A stretch of 45,886 nt of DNA from CAZCFB01 sp964511535 (GTDB taxonomy: Bacteria > Myxococcota_A > Polyangia > GCA-2747355 > CAZCFB01). Every line of letters starts with the position of its first letter. Within the stretch, counting starts at the first letter, position 1. The notes below the pieces were generated by a model that was not told the origin of the DNA, ran no database searches, and worked only from the letters and a program-made list of their open reading frames with translations. The position numbers and the translations under genes were made by a program. The stretch is from NCBI GenBank assembly GCA_964511535.1, contig CAZEFW010000063.1:1-45886 (forward strand), written 5' to 3'. Shown piece after piece: positions 28,830 through 37,381 of the stretch.

Positions 28830-30197
28830 TCAGGCGGCCTCGCCGTCTGGCTCGTCCTCGAACATGCGGGACGCCAGGCGGGCCTCGGCGTCGTCCTCGG
28901 CGTCACCGTCAGCGTCGGCGGGGGCGGGGTGGAGCTGCAGCGGCGCCTCGGCCGCGGCCAGCTTTTCGTCGGCCTCGTCCTCGGTCTCCGGCGTGTCCGA
29001 CGGCTCAGGGGCGGCCACCTCCTCGGCGGCGATCTCCACCTCGTCCGTGGGCACCGGCGCGGGCTCCTCGGCCGCCTGCGCCGCCTCGGCCGCCTCGTTC
29101 ATGGCGTCCGAGACCAGCTCCATCTCCTGGCCCACATCGTCGATCTCGTCGAAGATCGGCTGGATCTCGTCGGTCAGCTTGGCCGCGTCCGCCCCGCGGT
29201 GGTTGAGCACCGCCAGGTGGAGCCGCTCCAGGGCTGCGACATAGTTGTATACCTGCGCCGTGACCCGCTCGCGGTTGCGCGAGATGTCCTCCAGGTAGCG
29301 CAGCTGGCTGCCCAGGGCCTCGCGGGCCTGCCGGTACTGCTTCTGCGCTACCGGGTCCTTGGTGCCCGCGACCTTGGCGTCCAGGTCGGCCACCCGCCCC
29401 TTGAGGTCGTCGGCCGAGGTGCGCGCCGCCTCGCGCTCCACCTCGTGCCACTTGCGGCCCAGGGCGAAGATGCGCAGCACCATGTCCTGTACCGCGCGGG
29501 ACAGCTCGGGATCGCTCGAGCCGTTCTCACGCCGGTCGCGCAGCACCTCCTGCACCCGGCGGTACAGCTCCACCGCCCGGCCACACAGGTCGCGCATCTC
29601 GCCGGACAGGAAGGGTTTGACCTCCGCGAAGGCCTGGCCCACTGGATCCTGGGTGATCCAGATCTGGCGCACCACCAGGGCCACGCCGGTCAGGAAGCCG
29701 AACAGCGCGCCGTAGGCCGGCGCCGCCACCAGCGCGGGCACGTAGCTGGTGAAGTCCAGCTGGCGGGCGAAGGTGGTGACCACGAAGGCGGCCAGCATCA
29801 CCGAGAGCCCGGTGGCCACGGGCAGCAGGAACCGGCGCCGATCGCGCAGGTCCCGACCGGCGATGATGCCCACCGTCGAGCCGTAGACGAAGATGCCGAA
29901 CCAGCGGTAGTAGGGCGGCGAGCCGGTCATGGCGAGGTAACAGAGCACCCCGATCAGCGCGATGCCCAGGGCCATCAGGCCGGCCACCAGCGCGCCTTTG
30001 CGCGAGGGGGGCGTGGCGGAGAGGCCCAGGGCCATGGCTGCCAGGGCCATGGCCATCGCCTCGACGGCCTGGTTGCCGGCCCATGGCAAAAATGTCGCCA
30101 GATAGGCGCATACACCGAGGACCGCGCCCGCAATGGTCACGCGCAGCACCTGGAGGTGAAAGGTGGTGTGATCTCCGAATCGTACCTCGTTGGACAT
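28830..30197 (-). CDS. Polytopic membrane protein with coiled coil and acidic tail, hypothetical
   Basis: This 455-residue protein has about six hydrophobic helices between residues 18 and 175, then a long helical and coiled-coil region (about 195-375). It ends in a 75-residue tail rich in Glu, Asp, Ala and Pro. AAGGAGAGGG precedes ATG 30197. No family is recognised and no catalytic motif is seen. The layout (membrane anchor plus large cytoplasmic coiled coil) suits a scaffold or cytoskeletal anchor, but this is only inference. Confidence 0.72.
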   Translation of the reverse strand: MSNEVRFGDHTTFHLQVLRVTIAGAVLGVCAYLATFLPWAGNQAVEAMAMALAAMALGLSATPPSRKGALVAGLMALGIALIGVLCYLAMTGSPPYYRWFGIFVYGSTVGIIAGRDLRDRRRFLLPVATGLSVMLAAFVVTTFARQLDFTSYVPALVAAPAYGALFGFLTGVALVVRQIWITQDPVGQAFAEVKPFLSGEMRDLCGRAVELYRRVQEVLRDRRENGSSDPELSRAVQDMVLRIFALGRKWHEVEREAARTSADDLKGRVADLDAKVAGTKDPVAQKQYRQAREALGSQLRYLEDISRNRERVTAQVYNYVAALERLHLAVLNHRGADAAKLTDEIQPIFDEIDDVGQEMELVSDAMNEAAEAAQAAEEPAPVPTDEVEIAAEEVAAPEPSDTPETEDEADEKLAAAEAPLQLHPAPADADGDAEDDAEARLASRMFEDEPDGEAA

Positions 30198-30265
30198 GAC
30201 CCTCTCCTTGTCGACTGAGAGGGTAAAAACGCCCGTGCGGAGGAAATGATCTAAAAAAGGGAGAT

Positions 30266-30287
30266 CGGGGTCAGAGAACCGTCCCCG
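30266..30287. repeat. Short hairpin, possible dispersed repeat remnant
   Basis: CGGGG (30266-30270) and CCCCG (30283-30287) enclose TCAGAGAACCGT. The sequence resembles short GGGGTCAGA-type palindromes often scattered in environmental genomes, and it shares GGGGTCAGA with the palindrome at 12207-12217. It lies just 3' of the small Cys protein gene, where it could act as a terminator. Confidence 0.45.
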
Positions 30288-30305
30288 TACCTGGCAATCA
30301 GCCGC

Positions 30306-30527
30306 CTACTGGCACTTGGCCAGGCAGGACTTCAGCACGTCGTCGGCCTTCTTGAAGCAGGCCACGCGCTTGGCACGATCGGCAGGAGGGATGGAGCGGC
30401 AGCGCTGGTAAGCCTTTGATTTTTCCTGGTAACAAGCGTCCTGACACGGGCCGGCAATGGCCACGGCGGACAGCCCCAGGATCATCAGGGCCACCAGCAT
30501 CATCACTATGTGTCTCATCTTGTTCAT
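30306..30527 (-). CDS. Small secreted six-cysteine protein (twin CX3C), hypothetical
   Basis: This 73-residue precursor has a signal peptide ending near AIA (residue 25). The mature 48 residues are charged and helical with six Cys at 28, 32, 43, 57, 68 and 72. The spacing CX3C-X10-C-X13-C-X10-CX3C is mirror-symmetric, suggesting an antiparallel helical hairpin held by three disulfides. ATG 30527 is preferred to ATG 30563, which would put 12 polar residues before the signal peptide. A perfect TATAAT lies upstream at 30578-30583 (minus strand). Function unknown. Confidence 0.72.
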   Translation of the reverse strand: MNKMRHIVMMLVALMILGLSAVAIAGPCQDACYQEKSKAYQRCRSIPPADRAKRVACFKKADDVLKSCLAKCQ

Positions 30528-30540
30528 GCTCGTTTGACCT

Positions 30541-30583
30541 GTGACCGGTGTCACTTTATTCAACCGGTCCTCATTTGATTATA
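30541..30583 (-). promoter_or_regulatory. TATAAT promoter element with overlapping operator-like inverted repeats
   Basis: On the minus strand TATAAT (30578-30583) is a consensus -10 for the small Cys protein. Between it and the start lie two overlapping inverted repeats: GACCGGT/ACCGGTC (30543-30549 and 30563-30569) and GTGAC-CGGT-GTCAC (30541-30554). They would lie just downstream of the transcription start, a normal place for a repressor site. Confidence 0.4.
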
Positions 30584-30588
30584 CGCCC

Positions 30589-31857
30589 CTACTTCCTCCG
30601 CCGCCTCCTCGGGATCAAGACGAAAGCCAGCAGGCTCACGCTCATCAGCGCCATGGTCAACGACTCCTGACCCGAGGCGGAGCAGGCGCACCCTTCGCCG
30701 CTGTCCGGCGGCTTGACGCTGCCGGCGTCCTCGCCCCAGATGTCGGGGGTCCCCTTGTCCCTGGGCTTGGTCCCCTTGTCCTTGCCCGCGCCGCCCTTGT
30801 CCTTGGCCGCGCCGCCCTTGTCCGCCTTGGGCGGAGCCTGATCAGGCGATGCGACCTTCTTGTCCGGCTTGGGCGGAGCCTTGTCCGGTGCCGCCTGCCC
30901 GTCCTTTTTGGGCGGAGCCTGATCAGGCGGAGGGGGCGCCTTGTCCGGCTTGGGCGAAGCCTTATCCGGCGGCGGCTTCAGGTCGGGCTTGGACAGCTTC
31001 TTGTCCGGCTTGACGCTCTTGTCGGGCATGCCGGCGTCGGGGCTGATCACCTTGGGCTTGTTGCTGCCGGGCATCCAGCTCTTGTCCGGCTTGCCATCGC
31101 CGCTCTTGTCCAGATCCACCTTGTGCCACTTGGTGAGCACGGTGATCTTGCTGTTCGGGGTCCAGCAGTTGTGGCTCTTGTCCCCGAGGGTGTTGTTCGG
31201 GTTGGTGTCGCCCAGCGCGCTGTTGTCGTTCTTGCCGCGCAGCGCTCCGGCGAGGCCGAGCTTCGCCCCCTTGGGCACCTTGCCGGCGCCGAGCCCGTAG
31301 ATGGTGTTCCAGGGGATCGCCACCTCCACCGCCCCGCTGTGCAGCTGCTTCGCCACGTCGGAGGTGAAGCTCACCGCTGGCTTGGTGCTCAGCGTCTTGG
31401 TGATGTCGGTGGAGTTCTTGGCCGTCAGCTTGTAGACGAAGGCTGACAGCGAGCTGGCCGCGGCGTTGGGCACGTACAGCGCCACCATCAAGTCGGCGTT
31501 GGTGCCGCTGCCGGTGATGAAGTTCGCCGGGAACGAGCCCTGGTACCCCGCCGACGGGCAGAACGACGTGGCGCCGGTGGAGGTGTTGAAGTCGAGCAGG
31601 TACATCACCGCCGTGCCCCACGCCTTGAAGCTGAACCCGAGGTACAGGTTGTCGGCGTCCCAGGTCACGTGCGCCAGCTGCAACTCGTTGTTCGCGCCGA
31701 AGATGGAGTCGTTGGCCGGGTCGGCAGGCAGCTTCTCGTCCGCGGCGAAGTCAGCCAGCTTCCCGTCAACCTTGATGGTGTGATAGGTCGTGGCCCAGAC
31801 CAGCCCGCTGAAGAGCAGCGTGCAAAGGATCAGGGAGGGGAGAATCTTGGTTCGCAT
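30589..31857 (-). CDS. Exported CBM9/DOMON-like protein with Pro-rich linker and MYXO-CTERM-like tail
   Basis: This 422-residue precursor has a signal peptide (about 1-23), then a beta-sandwich domain beginning TIKVDGKLADFAADEKLP. That opening resembles the CBM9-like fold found in sugar- or haem-binding exported proteins. Residues about 255-385 are a low-complexity linker of repeated P-D-K and K-D-K-G units. The tail has Cys390 and Cys392, a hydrophobic helix (about 400-415) and RRRRRK, fitting a MYXO-CTERM-like anchoring signal. GAGGAGC precedes ATG 31857. The ligand is unknown. Confidence 0.8.
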   Translation of the reverse strand: MRTKILPSLILCTLLFSGLVWATTYHTIKVDGKLADFAADEKLPADPANDSIFGANNELQLAHVTWDADNLYLGFSFKAWGTAVMYLLDFNTSTGATSFCPSAGYQGSFPANFITGSGTNADLMVALYVPNAAASSLSAFVYKLTAKNSTDITKTLSTKPAVSFTSDVAKQLHSGAVEVAIPWNTIYGLGAGKVPKGAKLGLAGALRGKNDNSALGDTNPNNTLGDKSHNCWTPNSKITVLTKWHKVDLDKSGDGKPDKSWMPGSNKPKVISPDAGMPDKSVKPDKKLSKPDLKPPPDKASPKPDKAPPPPDQAPPKKDGQAAPDKAPPKPDKKVASPDQAPPKADKGGAAKDKGGAGKDKGTKPRDKGTPDIWGEDAGSVKPPDSGEGCACSASGQESLTMALMSVSLLAFVLIPRRRRRK

Positions 31858-32095
31858 GGTGCTCCTCGCGCTACGTCTCTGCCCGATCAACCTAACGGAT
31901 GAGGGCAGGACCTGTCCACGGTCCGCGTGCGCACATCGCTGGCGAATAAGATCCAGGGGGCCGCCGTCTACCAACCAGCCCGAGGGTGCTGAACCTGCGA
32001 CAAAAGGGTCCAAAGGGTTGCAAAACCTCGGACGGCCCAATACGCTCCCGGGGACCGAATTCTCTGTCGAGCAAATAAAGCAAGAGGTGGACAAC

Positions 32096-34105
32096 GTGAG
32101 ATCCAAAGGCCTTATCTGGACCCTGATGGTGAGCGTGGGGCTGGTGCTGACAGCCGGCGCCCCTGACGCCCTGGCGAAGAGGGGCAAGGGGAAGAAGAAG
32201 CTGAGCCTCGCCGAGCTGGCAGCGCTGGAGTGGAAGCTGGAGCAGGGGGCCGAGGCGGTCACCCGCAGCCCGGACCCCAAGGCGCGCCTCAAGGCGGTGG
32301 CCGAGCTGCAGGGGCTCGACGATCCCCGCGCCACCGCGCCCCTGGCGCTGTGCCTGAAGGAGGATCCGGACCCGGCGGTTCGGCTGGCCGCGGCCAACGC
32401 GCTGGCGGATTTCCGCTCCCCCGAGGCGCTCGGGGTGCTCAAGGTGTCGGCGGCTGCTGACCCGGATCAGGGCGTGCGCGACCAGTGCAACGCGCTGATC
32501 AAGAAGTTCCCGCGCCGCATGAAGGGCGCCGCCCTGGCGCTCAACCCGCCGCGGTTCCGCCCGCCCAAGGGCAAGGTGGACGCCAAGAAGATCAACAAGA
32601 TGCTCAAGGCCCCGTCGGGCGACGCGCGCCTGTGGGCCATCAAGTGGCTCGGCACCGGCAAGGCCAAGAAGCGTGATGCCTGGCTCACCACCCACCTGGA
32701 GAAGGACCCCTCCTCCCGCGTGCGCGTGGAGGCCGCCCGCATCCTGGCGATCCTCAAGCAGAAAAAGGCCATCGGGCAGCTGATCAAGGCTGCCGGCGAC
32801 GGCGACCCGGGGGTGCGCTTCGAGGTGGCCCGCATCCTGGCCGAGTTCGACGACAGCGGGGCGCTGGCCGTGATCCAGAAACTGGCCGAGGCGGACCCGA
32901 ACCCGACAGTGAAGGCCGAGGCCAAGGACCTGCTCGAGCCGAGCACCATCATCGGCAAGAAGCTGCTGTCCGAGCGCATCACCAAGCTCGCCTCGCCCAA
33001 CCCGGCCGAGCGCATCATGGCCCTGCAGAGCCTCAAGGGCTTCACCCACTGGCGCGCCATGGTGCCCATGTCCTGCGCCCTGCTGGGCGACAAGAGCGCC
33101 CTGGTTCGCAAGGCGGCCAGCGACATCGTGCCCGACATGCACGACGTGTCGGTCCAGGTCGCCCTGCGCGTTGGCGCCGTGCTGGAGCCGGACAAGAAGC
33201 TCAAGGGCAAGATCCGCAAGACCCTGAGCGGCCTGGTCAAGCGGGTCAAGAAGCTGATCAAGCAGCTCGACTCCAAGAACGCTGGCCAGCGCGCGCTGGC
33301 CGCCCGCGCCCTGGGCCAGGGCGCCTACCCGCCCGCGCTCAAGCCGCTGATCAAGGCGCTCAAGGACAAGGACCCGCGGGTGCGCCTGGCAGCCGCCGAG
33401 GGGCTGCAGAACTTCAACAATCAGAAAGCGGTCACCGCGCTGCAGGTGGCCGGCGCCGACAAGGACGCCAAGGTGCGCAAGTCGGTGGACAAGTTCTTCG
33501 GCATCCAGCGCCGGCTCGCCGCCAACCGCAAGACCTACAAGGACCCGAACCGCATCGTGATGTGGACCATGGACAAGAAGAAGTCCTGGAAGCGGGCCGA
33601 CGCCGCGGTGGCGCTCGGCATCGCCGGCGCCGAGCGCGCCGAGGGGAACCTGGCCAAGCTGCTGCTGCACGACAAGAGCGAGAAGGTGCGCCTGGCCGCC
33701 GCCTGGGCCCTGGTGCTCATGGCCAGCGACCGGGCCGAGAACGCGCTGAAGATGGCGGCCGAGGGCGACAAGAGCAAGAAGGTGCAGCTCACCGCGCGCA
33801 AGTTCCTGGTGATCCACAAGGTGAGCCGCGATGACCTCATCTCGCAGCTGGTGGACGAGGACGCGGACGTGCGCAAGGACGCCGCCGAGGGCCTTTCTCT
33901 CATGGCCAACAAGACGGTGCTCAACCCGCTGATCCGCGCGGCCATGTGCGACCCGAACAAGGGCGTGCGCTCGTCGGCCCTGCGCGGCCTGGCCCGCATC
34001 GGCAACCCGCTGGCCAAGACCGTGATCCAGATGCTCATGACGCGCGATCCCAAGAAGTCCGTGCGCCGCACCGCCATGGTGATGAACATCCTCGCCGGCG
34101 GTTGA
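32096..34105 (+). CDS. Exported HEAT-repeat protein
   Basis: This 669-residue precursor begins at GTG 32096 after AAGAGGTGG. It has a signal peptide ending ALA (about residue 27), followed by a basic KRGKGKKK stretch. The rest is HEAT repeats with the usual DPAVRLAAANALADF-type helices, in at least four clear blocks: near the N terminus, around residues 220-285, around 410-445, and near the C terminus. The middle is Lys-rich. HEAT arrays bind proteins, so a periplasmic scaffold is likely. It converges with a second, membrane-anchored HEAT protein 18 bases away. Confidence 0.83.
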   Translation: MRSKGLIWTLMVSVGLVLTAGAPDALAKRGKGKKKLSLAELAALEWKLEQGAEAVTRSPDPKARLKAVAELQGLDDPRATAPLALCLKEDPDPAVRLAAANALADFRSPEALGVLKVSAAADPDQGVRDQCNALIKKFPRRMKGAALALNPPRFRPPKGKVDAKKINKMLKAPSGDARLWAIKWLGTGKAKKRDAWLTTHLEKDPSSRVRVEAARILAILKQKKAIGQLIKAAGDGDPGVRFEVARILAEFDDSGALAVIQKLAEADPNPTVKAEAKDLLEPSTIIGKKLLSERITKLASPNPAERIMALQSLKGFTHWRAMVPMSCALLGDKSALVRKAASDIVPDMHDVSVQVALRVGAVLEPDKKLKGKIRKTLSGLVKRVKKLIKQLDSKNAGQRALAARALGQGAYPPALKPLIKALKDKDPRVRLAAAEGLQNFNNQKAVTALQVAGADKDAKVRKSVDKFFGIQRRLAANRKTYKDPNRIVMWTMDKKKSWKRADAAVALGIAGAERAEGNLAKLLLHDKSEKVRLAAAWALVLMASDRAENALKMAAEGDKSKKVQLTARKFLVIHKVSRDDLISQLVDEDADVRKDAAEGLSLMANKTVLNPLIRAAMCDPNKGVRSSALRGLARIGNPLAKTVIQMLMTRDPKKSVRRTAMVMNILAGG

Positions 34106-34123
34106 TCCCCCCTTCCCTTCCCC

Positions 34124-36445
34124 TCAGTAAGCCCCGCCGTCGATGATCTTGTCGATGGTCTTCTGGTACTGCCGGTAGACCTGCGGGTCGTTACCCCAGC
34201 GCAGGGCCGAGGCGATGGAGTGCCGCACCATCTTGCTGTGTGAGGGCGCCTGCATCATGGCCAGCAGCCGGGTGCTGACGTTGCTGTCGCCGATGCGGGC
34301 CAGGGCCTGGGCCGCGGCCGACACGAGCTGATCGTCCTTCTCTGACAGCGCGGACATGAGCAGCGGGCGGGTCTCGGCGCCGGGCTGGTAGGAGAGGCTC
34401 TGAACGATGGTCCGGCGCAGGTCGGTGTCACCGCGCTGGTAGGCGCCAGAGAGCGCGTTGTTGATCTTCTTGCCCCCCACGCTGACCAGCATCCCCACGG
34501 CCTGGTCAGCCAGCTTCTTGTCCGACAGCGAGGAGATGAGCGTGTCCACGGCCCGCGGCGTGCCGAGCTGCCCCAGCGAGCGCAGGGCGGACAGCCGGGT
34601 ATCTTCATCACGGGAGTTCAGGGCGGTGAGCAGGGTGCGCTCCGCTGCCTTGCCGCCCACCGCGCCGAGCTGGTCCAGCGCCGCCGTGGCCACGGCCTTG
34701 TCCGGGTGCGAGGCGGCCCGCAGGATGTCCTCGGTGCGGCCCGCGTTGGCCAGCGCGTTGATCGCCTCCCGGCGGGTGGTCTCCTTGACCGTGCGGTCGT
34801 CCACCAGCTTGTTGAGCGCGCCGATCGCCTTTTCGTCCTTCATGTTCCCCAGGGCCCAGATGGCCTGGGAGGGATCCGGGTCGCTGCGCACCGAGTCCAC
34901 CAGCACGCGGCGGGCTTGATCACCGCCCAGCTGGGCCAGGGCGTAGGCCGAGCTGTTGCGGGAGCTGGTCGGGCCGTTCTTGTACAGCTCGGAGATCATG
35001 CGCACCGCCTCGGGGCCCCCGCGCCGCGCCAGGGCGTCCACGGCCAGGGAGTTGAGGTTGTAGGTCCCCGACTTCGCCGCCTCCATCAGCATGCGATCCA
35101 CCCGCGGCCCCTTGAGCTGCACCAGGCTGCTGAGCGCGGCGTACTTCACATCGTTGCCCCCGTCGCGGTACGCCTGCATCAGCATGGGGACCGCCGTCTT
35201 GCCCTGGCGAGTGGCCAGCTGCGTCAGCGCCTGGGCCGCCACGTTGGGCGCGGCGCTGGTGACCAGCTGCTTCAGGGTGCGGTCCACCTCCTTGCCGGTC
35301 ATGCCGTCCACCACGTTGAGCACCGCCTGCTGGGTGGCGCGGGAGCCGCTGCGCAGGGCGTCCAGCAGGGCGCCCCTGGCGTCGGCGGTGTCCATGGCGG
35401 CCAGGGCGTGAACCGTGGAGTAGGGGTTCTGGTCCTTCTGCAGCGCCTGGAGCAGCACCTGCTCTGCGGCCGGGGAGTCGCTCTCGCCCAGGGCGCTCAG
35501 CGCCTCCTCTCGCAGCCGGTCGTCGCTGCCTCGCGCCGCGTCCAGCAGGGCCTGCTCGGCCGCCGGCCCGCCCATGTTGCCCAGGGCGCGCAGCGCGGTG
35601 GTGGCCACCTCCGAGTCCCGGTCCTTGACCAGGGTCGACAGCAGCAGCTGGACGTCGTCGCCGGGGTACTCGCTCACGGCGCCGATGGCGTCCATGCGCT
35701 GCTGGCGCGTCCCCTCCTGCACCAGCGCCATCAGCCTGCTGCGCGCGGCCCGGGTGCCGAGGGCGCCCAGGGCGGTGATGGCGTCGCGCTGCACGTTGAC
35801 CGAGCGGTCCCTCAGCAGCTTGTCGAGCACCTTGTACGCCGCGTCGGTGCCGGTCTCGCCCAGGGCGATGATGGCGGTGTGGCGCTCGCGGTGGCGCCGG
35901 TCCGTTGCCATCTCGACCAGCAGGTCCATGGCCTTGTCGCCGCCGGCCTGGCCCAGGGCGGAGATGGCCCAGGTGGTGATGCGGGAGTCGCCCTGCTTCG
36001 CCACCGAGATCAGCTGCGCCACCGCGGCGTCCCCGCCGATGCGGCCCAGGGCGGTGAGCGCCTCGCGGCGGATGCGCAGCTTGCCGCTGTCGATGAGCTC
36101 CACCAGCGCGTCCACTGCCGCGGGCCCGCCCACCCTGCCCAGCTGCTCGATGGCCAGCAGCTTCTCCCGGTCGCTGCGGGCCGAGCGCAGCATCTCCATC
36201 ACCGCGTGCTCGGCCTGCCCGCCCCAGGCGCCGCGGGTCATCTTGTGCAGCATGCGCACCCGCTCGCGGTAGGTGGCGCGCTCCAGCCGCCCCTTGAGCG
36301 CCTGCACCTCCTCCTCGGAGGCAGGCGCGGCGGCCACCGGCTCGGGCCCGGGGCGCAAGAACGCGTAACAGCAAAGGGCCGCCAGGCCGGCGACCAGGAC
36401 AAAAAGCATACGGATCCGTCTCCGCAGCCGCGCGAGCTCGGGCAT
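34124..36445 (-). CDS. Membrane-anchored HEAT-repeat protein
   Basis: This 773-residue protein has a basic N terminus (RLRRRIR) and one hydrophobic helix (about 13-30) acting as a signal anchor. A short linker is followed by about 20 HEAT/PBS-lyase-type repeats of about 31 residues filling the rest (for example REALTALGRIGGDAAVAQLI). AAGGAGC is well placed before ATG 36445; an upstream ATG at 36505 lacks one. The array should face the periplasm. No catalytic residues are seen. Pairing with the exported HEAT protein suggests a related structural role, but they are convergent, not cotranscribed. Confidence 0.85.
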   Translation of the reverse strand: MPELARLRRRIRMLFVLVAGLAALCCYAFLRPGPEPVAAAPASEEEVQALKGRLERATYRERVRMLHKMTRGAWGGQAEHAVMEMLRSARSDREKLLAIEQLGRVGGPAAVDALVELIDSGKLRIRREALTALGRIGGDAAVAQLISVAKQGDSRITTWAISALGQAGGDKAMDLLVEMATDRRHRERHTAIIALGETGTDAAYKVLDKLLRDRSVNVQRDAITALGALGTRAARSRLMALVQEGTRQQRMDAIGAVSEYPGDDVQLLLSTLVKDRDSEVATTALRALGNMGGPAAEQALLDAARGSDDRLREEALSALGESDSPAAEQVLLQALQKDQNPYSTVHALAAMDTADARGALLDALRSGSRATQQAVLNVVDGMTGKEVDRTLKQLVTSAAPNVAAQALTQLATRQGKTAVPMLMQAYRDGGNDVKYAALSSLVQLKGPRVDRMLMEAAKSGTYNLNSLAVDALARRGGPEAVRMISELYKNGPTSSRNSSAYALAQLGGDQARRVLVDSVRSDPDPSQAIWALGNMKDEKAIGALNKLVDDRTVKETTRREAINALANAGRTEDILRAASHPDKAVATAALDQLGAVGGKAAERTLLTALNSRDEDTRLSALRSLGQLGTPRAVDTLISSLSDKKLADQAVGMLVSVGGKKINNALSGAYQRGDTDLRRTIVQSLSYQPGAETRPLLMSALSEKDDQLVSAAAQALARIGDSNVSTRLLAMMQAPSHSKMVRHSIASALRWGNDPQVYRQYQKTIDKIIDGGAY

Positions 36446-36501
36446 GGTGGGCTCCTTTTTTAGTTGGGCCCCGGGGGCACGGGGCGCCAGGTGGCTCGGT
36501 A

Positions 36502-36617
36502 TCAACCTGTACTACGATCTATGACAATCAAAGCTGCCGAAGGTTCACCCTTTTTTGCTTCACAGGTTGAACAGATCGTCATTGGCGGCAGTCCAACCCT
36601 CTCAGGCGAGCTATACT
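36502..36617. promoter_or_regulatory. Intergenic region with 9-base inverted repeat and -10-like element
   Basis: Between the divergent HEAT and chalcone-isomerase-like genes, TCAACCTGT (36502-36510) and ACAGGTTGA (36562-36570) form a perfect but widely spaced inverted repeat. TATACT (36612-36617, plus strand) is a -10-like hexamer 42 bases before ATG 36660. I see no good -35. Confidence 0.3.
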
Positions 36618-36659
36618 GCTCTGTCTCAGCGTCCGCTCAATACAAGGAGGATCCGCACC

Positions 36660-37364
36660 ATGCGCAGCCGTCACCGTCTCTTCGCCGCGCCGGCCCTGGC
36701 CGCCCTCGCCACCGCGCTGGTGGTGCAACTCGCCGCCCCCTCCGTGGCCACGGCGAAGCAGATCAAGGAGCCCTCCACGGGCGTGGGGTTCGACCCGATC
36801 CGCAAGTGGGGCAAGTACAAGATGCGCTGCATCGGCACCTGCCTGCGGGAGAAGTACAGCTTCGACGTGTACGCGGGCTGCTTCTATGTGGACAAGGTCC
36901 TGGGCAAGCAGAAGCTGCTGGAGTTTCTGGCCACGCCGGCGGCCAAGGGCGCGTACAAGGACGGCAAGCTCAACAAGGGGGCCCTGCTCAAGAACGAGGC
37001 GTTCTACCGCTGGCTCATCAGGGCCGACCTGCCGGTGTCCATCGACATGACCTTCGTGCGGGACGTGCCGGGGGAGAAGCTGCGCGCGACCTACAAGGAG
37101 GGGCTGGGCCGCAGCATGAAGGACAAGGCCGCCATGAACAAGTTCGTCGCCATGAACAAAGGCGAGATCAAGAAGTGGCAGCACATGACGCTGAACATCT
37201 TCCCCGGCGGCAAGGTGATCTTCCAGTTCGCGGGCAAGACCAACAAGCCGATCATCTCAAAGGACCTGGCCCGGGGGCTGCTGGGGATCTACTTCGGCAA
37301 GAAGCCCATCAGCAAGTCGGTCAAGCGGGGGCTGGTCAAGAACGTCCACTGGCTGCTGAAGTAG
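36660..37364 (+). CDS. Exported chalcone isomerase-like domain protein
   Basis: This 234-residue precursor has a signal peptide ending near ATA (residues 30-32) and AAGGAGG before ATG 36660. The mature part resembles the bacterial chalcone_isomerase-like fold (pfam16036 type): GVGF-x-KWGKYK, YSFDVYAGCFYVD, DMTFVRDVPGEKLRATYKEGL and a GKVIFQFAGKT strand. The family is exported in many proteobacteria without a proven reaction, and flavonoid chemistry is unlikely. The TPR lipoprotein gene follows after 17 bases, so they are likely cotranscribed. Confidence 0.78.
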   Translation: MRSRHRLFAAPALAALATALVVQLAAPSVATAKQIKEPSTGVGFDPIRKWGKYKMRCIGTCLREKYSFDVYAGCFYVDKVLGKQKLLEFLATPAAKGAYKDGKLNKGALLKNEAFYRWLIRADLPVSIDMTFVRDVPGEKLRATYKEGLGRSMKDKAAMNKFVAMNKGEIKKWQHMTLNIFPGGKVIFQFAGKTNKPIISKDLARGLLGIYFGKKPISKSVKRGLVKNVHWLLK

Positions 37365-37381
37365 CGCCCGGACGCGGGACC

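Noticed and set aside
28635..30218. A 527-codon plus-strand frame antisense to the coiled-coil membrane protein
   Set aside because: Composition is repetitive His/Gly/Leu/Val with no domain, and the minus-strand gene has a good start, membrane helices and coiled coil.
34706..36463. A 585-codon plus-strand frame antisense to the anchored HEAT protein
   Set aside because: It mirrors the HEAT repeats in a shifted frame and has no start signal or domain of its own.
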